Source of the DNA: Pelagibacteraceae bacterium AG-359-O02
GTDB lineage: Bacteria; Pseudomonadota; Alphaproteobacteria; Pelagibacterales; Pelagibacteraceae
Reading direction: 5' to 3'
Length of the DNA stretch: 64,000 nt
Assembly: GCA_003280485.1 (NCBI GenBank)
Contig: QCEU01000001.1
Coordinates: 1 to 64,000 of the forward strand
A model generated the notes under the pieces. The model searched no databases, had not been told where the DNA came from, and worked only from the letters and a program-made list of their open reading frames with translations. The position numbers and the translations under genes are program-made. Shown here in pieces: positions 15,847 to 23,815 of the stretch; the stretch's first letter is position 1; the number at the start of each line of letters is the position of its first letter.

Positions 15847-17353
15847 CTGTAGGATGCACCATCTTTTCAATAAAATTTATTTCATTATCTGATAATTTAT
15901 ATTTTGAGTATAAATTTTTGTCATTCAACTCATTGTCGAAATTTTCTAATGGTACAAATTCATAAACACTTTTAGTAGTGTGTTGAGTATTCTTTTTTAG
16001 AGTGATTAAAAAATGAAAGAATTTTGTTTTAATATAACTAATTACGTTTAAACACTCTTTTTTTGTTTTAAAAGGACCAATATTCAAATAAGTTTCTGTA
16101 TTGCATGAACCTGGTTCTGAATAAATAGGTTTGATGTAATCTGTTTTACTATCACCAGTACCAACAGCATATGGAACAATTACTTTATGTTTGTTTACCC
16201 ATTGATGATTATTAACAATCATTTTTTGCTCTATGTATCCAATTCCACCTTTTTGATAAATTTTTATAGAATTTTTAAAAGATTTGCTTTTTCCCTTAAA
16301 TTCAGTTGTTATACCATAAGGCTTTCTTGAGCTAACTAAATCGCTAAAGCTGTTGTTGTTTATTTTTTGAATTTTTTTCAAAATAGAAATGGCATCATTA
16401 TATCTTATAAATGTAGAATAATTTGGTTCTAACAAAGGCCTAGTTCCATCTTGAATAACTTTGCCTTTATCATGTGTTATAATTTCACAATCACCTGTAT
16501 TGTCTCTATCCCAAAGGAAAAAACATACGCCACCTTTTATTGAAACACCATTTCCAAAACATTCAGAAGCATCTAAATAATCGTGAAGAATTCTTATTCT
16601 TTTATCATTCAGCATATTAGATCTGAATTCATCTAAACCCTTTCCACCAGTGAACCATCTTGAGGGTATTATCATACTTAAATATTTTGGATTAAGTTTT
16701 TTTGCTTGTTCGACAAACAATTGATAAATAGGTTTTGCACTTGCCTCGTGACCTCCATCTTTCAATTGATATGGTGGATTTCCTACAATTACATCAAATT
16801 TCATATTTTCATCAAATATTTTTGCTACATTTTCATTATGAATAAATTCGTAGGCATAATTTTCTAATTTTTTATCCCTATCATAAACATTATAGCTAGC
16901 TCCACAGTACTTACAATTTGTTTTATATTTATTCCAAACATGTTCTTTATTAGAATAATAAATATTACCATTATTATTGTTAAATATATCAGTTATTGAT
17001 TTTGATCCACTTGCATTAATAGAACAATATAATGATCTTCTTGTCATAAAAGATGTCAATTCAGTAACGCCAATTCCATATATCTGATTTTTTAATATAT
17101 GATTAATTCTTTTTTTTTCATTTTTTATCTCATGAATTAATCCATTATTTAATCGGGTTGCCACTTCTCTCAAAAAAACTCCCGTTTTAGAACCGGGGTC
17201 TAAAAATTTGATATTTTTATTTTTCCATATAGATTGTGGCAATAAATCCAATATCTTGTTAACTAATAAAGGTGAAGTGAATACTTCATCACTACTTAGA
17301 TTTGATATGCAGTCTAAAATATCTGGATTATATTTTCGTTGAACTTGTTTCAT
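15839..17353 (-). CDS. Eco57I-type N6-adenine DNA methyltransferase
   Basis: A 504-aa protein with SAM-binding motif I FLDPGSKTGVFL (near residue 50) and catalytic motif IV VIVGNPPYQ (near 190), the order of gamma-class N6-adenine methylases. ASAKPIYQLFVEQAKKL and YLSMIIPSRWF follow, as in Eco57I-type and type I-related enzymes. The C-terminal half (GIGYIEQKMIV..., KHKVIVPYAVGTGD) resembles the specificity part of such proteins. A CKYCG motif near 145 may bind metal. It overlaps the upstream methylase-like gene by 26 nt and the helicase gene by 8 nt. Together they form a restriction-modification-like cassette. Confidence 0.82.
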   Translation of the reverse strand: MKQVQRKYNPDILDCISNLSSDEVFTSPLLVNKILDLLPQSIWKNKNIKFLDPGSKTGVFLREVATRLNNGLIHEIKNEKKRINHILKNQIYGIGVTELTSFMTRRSLYCSINASGSKSITDIFNNNNGNIYYSNKEHVWNKYKTNCKYCGASYNVYDRDKKLENYAYEFIHNENVAKIFDENMKFDVIVGNPPYQLKDGGHEASAKPIYQLFVEQAKKLNPKYLSMIIPSRWFTGGKGLDEFRSNMLNDKRIRILHDYLDASECFGNGVSIKGGVCFFLWDRDNTGDCEIITHDKGKVIQDGTRPLLEPNYSTFIRYNDAISILKKIQKINNNSFSDLVSSRKPYGITTEFKGKSKSFKNSIKIYQKGGIGYIEQKMIVNNHQWVNKHKVIVPYAVGTGDSKTDYIKPIYSEPGSCNTETYLNIGPFKTKKECLNVISYIKTKFFHFLITLKKNTQHTTKSVYEFVPLENFDNELNDKNLYSKYKLSDNEINFIEKMVHPTDG

Positions 17354-17996
17354 CGATTTTTAAAAAATGTTGTGGCGGGTATTCTCTAACAGGCTCAGGT
17401 ATAAAGGCCTCTTCCCCTAAATCAGAAAATAAGTTAAAACCTTCAAAAGGTCTTGTTTCTATAAGATGTTTAAATGTAAAGTCACGTCTTTTAATCATTG
17501 TTGAATTAAAAAAAGACCATTCACTAAAAACTATAGGTTTTTTTAATTTAACTAAAGTTAATGTCAAAGCATCACCATGAATTATGTTTTTCTTCAAAAT
17601 AAATTTTATTGATCGAATAAATTCATCTTTAATTTCTGCAAATATGTACTTAAATCTGTCAATTATTGTTTTTTCTAGCCTTTTTCTTGTTTCTAAAACA
17701 TTATCTTCAATAATATCAATACCATAAAGTGATGATAAAGCTAATAAAGAGTATTTTTCAGAATCAAATTGATTTTTTTTATACTTGTTTATTACAAAGT
17801 TTAATTTTTTATTTAAAATGTTATCTAAGAAATTACCTTCACCACATGCAGGTTCTAGGAATCTAGAATCAGGTCTATCAAGTTCATGACTAAATAAACT
17901 AACCATATTTTCAACCTCTTTTTCAGAGGTGAAAACTTCACCAAAATTTTGAACTCTTAATTTAGATTTAATTATATTTTGTTTAGATTTAACCAT
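17328..17996 (-). CDS. Methyltransferase-like protein without a recognisable NPPY motif
   Basis: I start at the ATG giving MVKSKQNIIKSKLRV (222 aa); the track's 31 extra residues look like translated upstream DNA. GEVFTSEKEVENMVSLF, the motif X-like helix, and FLEPACGEGNFL (motif I), then YGIDIIEDNV and IIHGDALTL (motif III) clearly mark the N6-adenine methylase fold. Where NPPY should come, the sequence is IVFSEWSFF, so classical catalysis is doubtful; it may be a partner subunit or an altered enzyme. First gene of the operon, divergent from a secreted-protein gene 80 nt away. Confidence 0.72.
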   Translation of the reverse strand: MVKSKQNIIKSKLRVQNFGEVFTSEKEVENMVSLFSHELDRPDSRFLEPACGEGNFLDNILNKKLNFVINKYKKNQFDSEKYSLLALSSLYGIDIIEDNVLETRKRLEKTIIDRFKYIFAEIKDEFIRSIKFILKKNIIHGDALTLTLVKLKKPIVFSEWSFFNSTMIKRRDFTFKHLIETRPFEGFNLFSDLGEEAFIPEPVREYPPQHFLKIDETSSTKI

Positions 17997-18076
17997 GTAA
18001 AAAAATACATCTTTTTCATATAAAAGACAAATTTGTAACTTAAAGTAAACAAATAGATTATTTAATAAAAATAATC

Positions 18077-18652
18077 GTGAGATTATCATTATTCTTTTTT
18101 CTTCATTTAGTAGCGTTTGTTATCCTTTTGATAGTCCACCCTCATGCTAGAGCTCAGGATGATGGGTGGGCTATAATTGAGAAAGATAAAAACTTTATTT
18201 ACATGTCTAAAAACGGTGAATTTATACATGGTGATAGAATTGTTTTATCTTTAAATTACAAGGATTGTGACACCGTTTATCATTTATTTACTTTTTTAAC
18301 GACAAAAGGTGATGCCAATATTTACCAATTTGAAAATCAAAATATTCCAATAAAAATAAATAATTTTGATTTTTTTGCTGAAGTTACTCATATAGAAAAA
18401 ATATTAGATCATAGAGCTCATTGGGTAGTATTTAAGTTAGGTTCCTACGATTCAAAAGAATATGCCCAAAAATTATCAGGGTTCATTGAGGAAAACGAGA
18501 GATACGAAATTTCATTAAATGATGGCTTAAATTTTGAGGTTAAAAATTATTTCGATATTAGAAGAAATAATTGGAAACTTGATTATTTCTCTGAAAATTT
18601 TAAGGAATTCTATAGGCGTTGTAACGAAAAAAATAAAATAAAGGAAAGTTAA
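18077..18652 (+). CDS. Secreted protein of unknown function, paralog A
   Basis: GTG start. A Sec signal peptide (MRLSLFFFLHLVAFVILLIVHPHARA, cleavage near 26) leads a mature domain of about 165 aa. It shares with the next gene a pattern GEFIHGDRI....C....LFTFLTTK, IPIKIN and YFDIRRNNWKLDYFSE, so the two arose by tandem duplication and belong to one family that I do not recognise. Predominantly beta in appearance, with two conserved Cys (near 72 and at the C-terminus). Divergent from the restriction-like operon; its stop overlaps a mini-ORF start (TAATG). Confidence 0.75.
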   Translation: MRLSLFFFLHLVAFVILLIVHPHARAQDDGWAIIEKDKNFIYMSKNGEFIHGDRIVLSLNYKDCDTVYHLFTFLTTKGDANIYQFENQNIPIKINNFDFFAEVTHIEKILDHRAHWVVFKLGSYDSKEYAQKLSGFIEENERYEISLNDGLNFEVKNYFDIRRNNWKLDYFSENFKEFYRRCNEKNKIKES

Positions 18653-18717
18653 TGTTTGTAGGCATGGAAGCTTTAATAATAGTTAAAATAGCAGGATTGT
18701 TTTTAGGTGTTTTTTAA
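18652..18717 (+). CDS. Candidate 21-aa hydrophobic micropeptide between the paralogs
   Basis: ATG at 18652 overlaps the TAA of paralog A (TAATG) and is preceded by AAGGAAAG, a fair ribosome site. The frame MFVGMEALIIVKIAGLFLGVF ends at 18717, after the GTG start of paralog B (18707) in another frame. It may be a real small membrane peptide or a translation-coupling leader for paralog B. Too short to be certain. Confidence 0.35.
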   Translation: MFVGMEALIIVKIAGLFLGVF

Positions 18718-19276
18718 AATTTTAAGAAATTTTTTATTGGTTTCAGTTATTTTTACAACGTTTTCTTATGCTAGTGATGATGAATGGAATATTCATGATT
18801 TTGGGAGTTATGTTGTAGCGAGTGTGCCTGGCGAAGTAGTTCATGGAGATAAAATGAGATTTGTTCTTGAAAAAAGAAACTGCAATAAAATTGGAATAAT
18901 GTTTTCCTTTTTAACTTATAAAAGTTCAGAGACACCCGAATTACAAGGAAGAAAGGTTCCTATAAGAATAAATGGGTCTGATACATTAAATATTGCTGAC
19001 GTTGTACTTGTTAGACCAGCTTTTAGTAATATGGCTTTTTTTGTAATGTTTACAGCTCCTCAGTATTATCCTTTAGATGAATTTACCGATGGCATTATGA
19101 ACGATTATCGAAAAGATAAACAATTTAGTATAACTCTTGCTAAGTCTGATGATTTTGATCCTGAAAAATATTTTGATATATTGGATAACAACTGGAAATT
19201 AGATAAATTCCCAGAAAAAATTACTGAGGCTCATCTAATGTGTACAGGTAAACCTAATAAAATTTTCAAAGGCTGA
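18707..19276 (+). CDS. Secreted protein of unknown function, paralog B
   Basis: GTG start, 189 aa. A signal peptide (MFFKILRNFLLVSVIFTTFSYA, cleavage near 22) is followed by a domain homologous to paralog A: GEVVHGDKMRF, C..IGIMFSFLTYKS, VPIRINGS and KYFDILDNNWKLDKFPEK. The two share the HGD motif, the F(S/T)FLT motif, NNWKLD and the two Cys positions. Presumably periplasmic or secreted. Its end is 3 nt from the convergent PhyH gene. No functional clue beyond export. Confidence 0.75.
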   Translation: MFFKILRNFLLVSVIFTTFSYASDDEWNIHDFGSYVVASVPGEVVHGDKMRFVLEKRNCNKIGIMFSFLTYKSSETPELQGRKVPIRINGSDTLNIADVVLVRPAFSNMAFFVMFTAPQYYPLDEFTDGIMNDYRKDKQFSITLAKSDDFDPEKYFDILDNNWKLDKFPEKITEAHLMCTGKPNKIFKG

Positions 19277-19279
19277 TTA

Positions 19280-20179
19280 TTATCTACTTTTTTGAAGCTG
19301 ATAAATTGAAACATAATGTTTCTTTTTAGGTAATGGAATAATTACAGGCACATCAGTACATCTTGGTACTATTGATTTTTTTCCATAAATAATATTTGCA
19401 TCATAATTTTCAAAATTTGTCTCTGGGTGTGGATTGCCATCATTAATAATTGGCCATGCATCACAGGCTCTATAACCAAATAATATTAAAGGTCTAGAAC
19501 CATCAGTATGATTTAAACCTGAACCATGAATTGTTCGACAATGAAAGAAAGCAACTGAACCTGCTTTGCCAGTTAATGAAACAGATTTTTTCAAATTAAT
19601 CTTGTTTTTTTTAGTATTAATTTTACCTACAAAATAATTATCGTTACTATGATGACTAAATAATTCTTTTTTGTGAGAACCTTTAATAACTTTTAAAGGA
19701 CCATTTTTTTCATCACAATCCTCAAGATAAATACCTACTGTAATTAAATCATCATTTGTATGAGGATAAAAAGCAAAGTCCTGATGCCATTCAACTAAAC
19801 TTCCCTTTTTCTTATTGGGTAATTTAAAATTTAATTTTCCAAGATGAAATCTTACTGTTCCGCCAATAAGCTTTTTAACTATATCAATAATCTTTTTATT
19901 TCGTGATAAATCATAAAATAATTTATTGTTATTTTGAGGGTTATTTAATCTTAATATCTCTTTATTTTTTGACGAGTTGCTATTGAATACAAAATGGTAA
20001 TTATCATAACTTTGAGTTCCTCCTTGATCTTTAACTTTTCTTCTACTGTTCTTTTCTTTGGTTACGATTTTATTAATAAGAACATTTAATTTATTGATAT
20101 CTTTCTTTGAAATAAGTTCATCTTTTAATAAGAAGCCGTTCTTTTTGTAGAAATTACTCTCTGATCTGGTGATGCTCAT
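19280..20179 (-). CDS. Phytanoyl-CoA dioxygenase (PhyH)-family protein
   Basis: The 299-aa protein holds the Fe(II)/2-oxoglutarate oxygenase facial triad: WHQDFAFYPHTN (H-x-D near residues 128-130) and a distal FHCRTIHGSGLNHTDGSRP with the final His and the 2OG-binding Arg. It opens with YKKNGFLLKDELIS, the usual PhyH start. Members hydroxylate diverse small molecules, including phytanoyl-CoA, ectoine and methylphosphonates; the substrate here cannot be read from the sequence. It lies at the end of a minus-strand run 9 nt after azlD. Confidence 0.85.
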   Translation of the reverse strand: MSITRSESNFYKKNGFLLKDELISKKDINKLNVLINKIVTKEKNSRRKVKDQGGTQSYDNYHFVFNSNSSKNKEILRLNNPQNNNKLFYDLSRNKKIIDIVKKLIGGTVRFHLGKLNFKLPNKKKGSLVEWHQDFAFYPHTNDDLITVGIYLEDCDEKNGPLKVIKGSHKKELFSHHSNDNYFVGKINTKKNKINLKKSVSLTGKAGSVAFFHCRTIHGSGLNHTDGSRPLILFGYRACDAWPIINDGNPHPETNFENYDANIIYGKKSIVPRCTDVPVIIPLPKKKHYVSIYQLQKSR

Positions 20180-20188
20180 GATTAAATT

Positions 20189-20500
20189 TTATAATAAAAA
20201 TATAATAATCCAATACGAAAATAATCCAGATATTATTGTTGCTATTACATTTCTTGAAAAATAACCAACTAATATGGCAACTATTGCACCAAATATTTTT
20301 GGATCATTCATTTCTATAAATGTTCCATAATCATTAATAAATATTCCTGGAAATATTATTGCTGGAAATACTGCTGATGGCACATATGCTAATACAGCTT
20401 TAACTCTTTCTCCTAATAGATCTCTGTCTACTAAAGCAACCATGGTCATTCTCATAAAGTAAGTAATTATGCCTGCAATTATAATTGTGAACCAAGTCAT
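20189..20500 (-). CDS. azlD: Branched-chain amino acid exporter small subunit AzlD
   Basis: A 103-aa protein with three to four membrane segments and the AzlD pattern ITYFMRMTMV (near 13) and VLAYVPSAVFPAIIFPGIF. AzlD pairs with AzlC (next gene upstream, 4-nt ATGA-type overlap) as a two-subunit exporter of branched-chain amino acids. The overlap and order azlC-azlD match the usual operon. Confidence 0.88.
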   Translation of the reverse strand: MTWFTIIIAGIITYFMRMTMVALVDRDLLGERVKAVLAYVPSAVFPAIIFPGIFINDYGTFIEMNDPKIFGAIVAILVGYFSRNVIATIISGLFSYWIIIFLL

Positions 20501-21183
20501 TTTTTTAACCTCAGAACTAACGAAGCAATAAACAATGCAATTATAGGTGAAATAATTATGTAGGATTTAAAAGGTGCATCAAAAAATAATAATGAACTCA
20601 ACCCACAAGTAATCATAACTATTACATGGTCTAATTTTTTAATATCTTGAACAACAATTGCGATAAAAGTTAAAGGAACTGCAAATTTCAATCCTAATTC
20701 TTCAGGTACAAACGAGCCAAGAATTATTCCAGCTAATGTTGATATTTGCCAACAAACCCAAAGGGTTCCACCACTTCCTAATAAATGATAATGGAGATGT
20801 GTTTCATTTCTATTTTTTTGAAAAAACTTATTAGACTCTGCAAATCCTTGGTCTACAACCAAGTAAGATATCAAAAGCTTTTTGATAAATGATAATTTTT
20901 CTAAATATTCAGATAAGACAGCACCATATAATAAATGTCTAGAATTAATTACCCCGACTGAAGTTACTGCGATTAATGCAGAAGCTCCTCCAGATAGAAG
21001 TTGTAAAAAAACAATTTGAGATGCTCCACCAAATATAATGATAGACATTGCATAAACTAATACTGGGCTAAAACCTAATTCAATACCAATTGCTCCACAT
21101 ACAATACCAAAAGGAATTACTGAGAACATATGCGGTGCAACAGCCAATATTCCTTTAGTAAATATTTGTTTTTTTGATAACAT
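20497..21183 (-). CDS. azlC: Branched-chain amino acid exporter large subunit AzlC
   Basis: 228 aa with about six membrane helices and the AzlC signatures PFGIVCGAIGIELGFS (near 24-39), FGGASQIVFLQLL and VGVINSRHLLYGAVLSEYL. It exports branched-chain amino acids with AzlD. It starts directly after the stop of the GGCT-like gene, so the run GGCT-azlC-azlD is likely one message. Confidence 0.9.
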   Translation of the reverse strand: MLSKKQIFTKGILAVAPHMFSVIPFGIVCGAIGIELGFSPVLVYAMSIIIFGGASQIVFLQLLSGGASALIAVTSVGVINSRHLLYGAVLSEYLEKLSFIKKLLISYLVVDQGFAESNKFFQKNRNETHLHYHLLGSGGTLWVCWQISTLAGIILGSFVPEELGLKFAVPLTFIAIVVQDIKKLDHVIVMITCGLSSLLFFDAPFKSYIIISPIIALFIASLVLRLKK

Positions 21184-21591
21184 TTACTTAACTGGTTGAA
21201 GAGCAATTTTTAAGTATTTAGTGTCTAACTTACAATCTTTGTAACCTCGTTTAACAACATTCAAATATCTTTCAGTTGGATATCTAAATTCAGTTTTATT
21301 AACCATAATGTAAGTCATCACTGTCTTATTATAATAGGTAAAATAAAGTTTTTTATAAAGAATTGGATAATCTTCGTAAACATCTAGTTTTTTTTCATCA
21401 CTTTTTGATATTTCAAATAAAGCACCAGGAACTAATGAATTTTTACTTTTCTCAATGTCAGCAGCTCTATATGTGCTTCTAAAGTTTAATCTATAACCTT
21501 TAAGCTCATATTTTTTTATGAAGATAGAGTCTTTACATCTCCGTTTCATTTGAAAAAGATTAAGATTACTTCCGTAAGCAAAATATAACAT
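21184..21591 (-). CDS. Gamma-glutamylcyclotransferase-like (AIG2/GGCT) protein
   Basis: The 135-aa protein begins LYFAYGSNL, the diagnostic GGCT substrate loop, followed by GYRLNFR, GALFEISKSDEKKLDVYEDYP (catalytic Glu in YED) and KLYFTYY. Family members cleave gamma-glutamyl amino acids or dipeptides to 5-oxoproline. Overlaps the CinA-like gene by 1 nt. The exact substrate is not evident. Confidence 0.8.
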   Translation of the reverse strand: MLYFAYGSNLNLFQMKRRCKDSIFIKKYELKGYRLNFRSTYRAADIEKSKNSLVPGALFEISKSDEKKLDVYEDYPILYKKLYFTYYNKTVMTYIMVNKTEFRYPTERYLNVVKRGYKDCKLDTKYLKIALQPVK

Positions 21592-22343
21592 TACTCTAGT
21601 TCAACAATTTTAATATTTTTTGCTTTTACAAAATCAAGGATTAGTGAATTACATAAGTTTATTTTATCTTGATCTTTTGATCTTAACACAATTGATACAC
21701 CTAATTTACCTTGTCTAAAAAAAGGATAACTACCAATTTCTACATCTTTGTTATTATCTTGAACATCAGTTAATGAACTTGCTATTTCACTTTCATAGGT
21801 CATCAAATTTATTGTCTTACTAAGAATTGGATCGCCACCAACCAATACATTTCCAAGTCCACCAATCATTGCCTTTAATATTGATGGAACACCTGGAAGA
21901 GAAAAAACATTTTCTACATAAAATCCTGGAGCACCACTTGTTGGATTTAAAATTAAATTAGCTGTAACTGGCATCTTTGCCATTTTTTGTCTACCATCAT
22001 TAAAGTTACCTGGCTCATAATATTTTTCTAAAATAGCAAATGCCTCTTTATGAAATCCATATTCAATATTAAAAGCTTTTGATATTGATTCTGCAGTTAT
22101 GTCATCGTGAGTAGGACCAATACCCCCTGTAGTAAACACATAGTTGTATTTAACTCTTAACTCATGAACAGTGTCTATTATGGTTTTTTCCACATCAGGA
22201 ATTACTCTTACCTCTCCAACAGAAATTCCTAGAGAATTAAGCCAAGTAGCTAATGTGCTTGTATTCAAATCTTTTGTTCTGCCTGATAATACTTCGTTAC
22301 CTATGATGATAATTGCTGCAGATATTTCTTTTTTATTAGTCAT
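21591..22343 (-). CDS. CinA/MoCF-type molybdopterin-binding domain protein
   Basis: I start at the ATG giving MTNKKEISAAIIIIGNEVLSG (250 aa); the 28 upstream residues in the track run into the divergent sfsA leader. The N-terminal domain is the MoCF/CinA fold: IIGNEVLSGRTKDLN, VFTTGGIGPTHDDIT (residues ~75-90) and FSLPGVPSIL. There is no C-terminal amidohydrolase (PncC) domain, so this is the short form found in many alphaproteobacteria; the long CinA form acts on ADP-ribose/NMN. Probably a nucleotide-repair or cofactor role. Only 22 nt separate it from sfsA. Confidence 0.82.
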   Translation of the reverse strand: MTNKKEISAAIIIIGNEVLSGRTKDLNTSTLATWLNSLGISVGEVRVIPDVEKTIIDTVHELRVKYNYVFTTGGIGPTHDDITAESISKAFNIEYGFHKEAFAILEKYYEPGNFNDGRQKMAKMPVTANLILNPTSGAPGFYVENVFSLPGVPSILKAMIGGLGNVLVGGDPILSKTINLMTYESEIASSLTDVQDNNKDVEIGSYPFFRQGKLGVSIVLRSKDQDKINLCNSLILDFVKAKNIKIVELE

Positions 22344-22365
22344 TTCTAAATATAAATAAAATTCT

Positions 22366-23052
22366 ATGAAATTTACCAACACTTTATTAAAAGGCAAATT
22401 ACAAAGGAGATATAAGAGATTTTTCACAGATATAGAAGTAAATAATAAAACTGTTGTAGCGCATTGTCCAAATACGGGCTCTATGATGGGTTTATTAGAT
22501 CAAGGAAATGAAGCTTGGATAAGCGAGCACAATGATCCAAAGCGCAAATTAAAATTCACTCTAGAGATGATAAAAGTAAAAAAAAGAATAATTGGAGTAA
22601 ATACTCATAGAGCAAATAGAATTGTCGAACATGCATTAGAAAATAAATTAATAAAAGAATTTAGCGCAATTAAAAATATACGAGCTGAATTTAAGTATTC
22701 TGATGATACTAGATTTGACTTTTTGTGTGATAAAAAAATATTAGAAGTAAAGAATACAACATTAATGAGAGAAGATGATTTGGCTGAGTTTCCAGATGCT
22801 GTTACATCAAGAGGCGCAAAACACCTCCAAAAGTTAAAGGAATCAATTAAAAAAGGATATAAGCCTTATGTCTTATTTTTAACTCAAATTCAGGGTATAA
22901 ATAATTTTAGAATAGCAAAAGATATAGACTCTACTTATTATAAAGAATATTTAGATGCTAAAAAATCTGGTGTAAGCTTTCTTGCTTACAGATGCAGTTT
23001 AAATTCTAAAGAAATTAAAATTGAAAAAAAAATAAAAATTATAGATGAGTAA
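22366..23052 (+). CDS. sfsA: Sugar fermentation stimulation protein A homolog
   Basis: 228 aa with all SfsA signatures: LLKGKLQRRYKRFFTDIEV, VAHCPNTGSMMGLL (near 37-50), FDFLCDKKILEVKNTTL and ARSHLQ-like GAKHLQKLKE. The fold has an OB-like N-terminus and a nuclease-like C-terminal domain (D...E-x-K: FDFLCD, LEVKN), thought to bind DNA; its cellular role is unsettled. It is the first gene of a plus-strand run leading into map and the purine genes, overlapping map by 8 nt. Confidence 0.9.
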   Translation: MKFTNTLLKGKLQRRYKRFFTDIEVNNKTVVAHCPNTGSMMGLLDQGNEAWISEHNDPKRKLKFTLEMIKVKKRIIGVNTHRANRIVEHALENKLIKEFSAIKNIRAEFKYSDDTRFDFLCDKKILEVKNTTLMREDDLAEFPDAVTSRGAKHLQKLKESIKKGYKPYVLFLTQIQGINNFRIAKDIDSTYYKEYLDAKKSGVSFLAYRCSLNSKEIKIEKKIKIIDE

Positions 23053-23815
23053 TTATTCAGAAAAATTTGAAAAAATGAGAATTGCTGGGAAACTTGCATC
23101 TAGAACTTTAGACATGCTCACGGAAGAAGTTAAGGAAGGTGTTACAACAGATAAAATTGATCAATTAGGTTATGAGTTTATAAGGGACAATGGTGGACAC
23201 TCTGCTCCACTTTACTATAGAGGTTTTAAAAAATCTTTATGCACTTCTTTAAACCATGTTGTTTGTCATGGCATTCCCTCTGATAGAGTTTTAAATGAAG
23301 GAGATGTAGTTAATATCGATGTAACTGCAATAGTGAATGAATACTATGGTGATACTAGTCGAATGTTCACAATTGGAGATATACCAGTTAAAGCTAAAAA
23401 CTTAATTGAAACAACGTATGAGTCAATGATGAAAGGAATTAAAATTCTAAAACCAGGAATTAAATTAGGAGATATTGGTTATGAAATTCAATCCTTTGTT
23501 GAAGAAAGAGGATTTTCAGTAGTAAGAGATTTTTGTGGACATGGCATTAGCAATACTTTTCATGAGCAGCCTAATATTCTTCATTATGGTAAGAAAAATA
23601 CAGGTTATGAACTAACACCTGGTATGACTTTTACAATAGAGCCTATGATAAATGTGGGTAAATTAGATGTAAAAGTTCTTAATGATGGATGGACAGCAGT
23701 GACAAAGGACAAGTCTTTATCCGCACAATTTGAGCATACAATAGGGATAACAGAAGACTCTTATGAAATTTTTACAGAATCTGTTAAAGGTTATAAGAGG
23801 CCTCCATATAATTAA
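23045..23815 (+). CDS. map: Type I methionine aminopeptidase
   Basis: A 256-aa cytoplasmic enzyme that removes initiator Met. The pitta-bread metal ligands are all visible: LNHVVCHGIPS (substrate His), NIDVTAIVNEYYGDTSRMF (two Asp), CGHGISNTFHEQPNI (His) and FTIEPMINVG (Glu), then EHTIGIT with the last Glu. Length fits MetAP type Ia. Overlaps sfsA by 8 nt and purB by 1 nt. Confidence 0.96.
   Translation: MSNYSEKFEKMRIAGKLASRTLDMLTEEVKEGVTTDKIDQLGYEFIRDNGGHSAPLYYRGFKKSLCTSLNHVVCHGIPSDRVLNEGDVVNIDVTAIVNEYYGDTSRMFTIGDIPVKAKNLIETTYESMMKGIKILKPGIKLGDIGYEIQSFVEERGFSVVRDFCGHGISNTFHEQPNILHYGKKNTGYELTPGMTFTIEPMINVGKLDVKVLNDGWTAVTKDKSLSAQFEHTIGITEDSYEIFTESVKGYKRPPYN

Noticed and set aside
17302-17580. 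92-aa plus-strand ORF across the methylase gene junction
   Set aside because: Antisense to both methylase-fold genes with no recognisable domain; explained by the real genes.
10000-18100. Genomic island borders (tRNA attachment repeats, integrase, transposase)
   Set aside because: No integrase or transposase gene, no direct repeats that I could see, and both tRNA genes lie about 8 kb away; the accessory genes may have arrived by homologous recombination.
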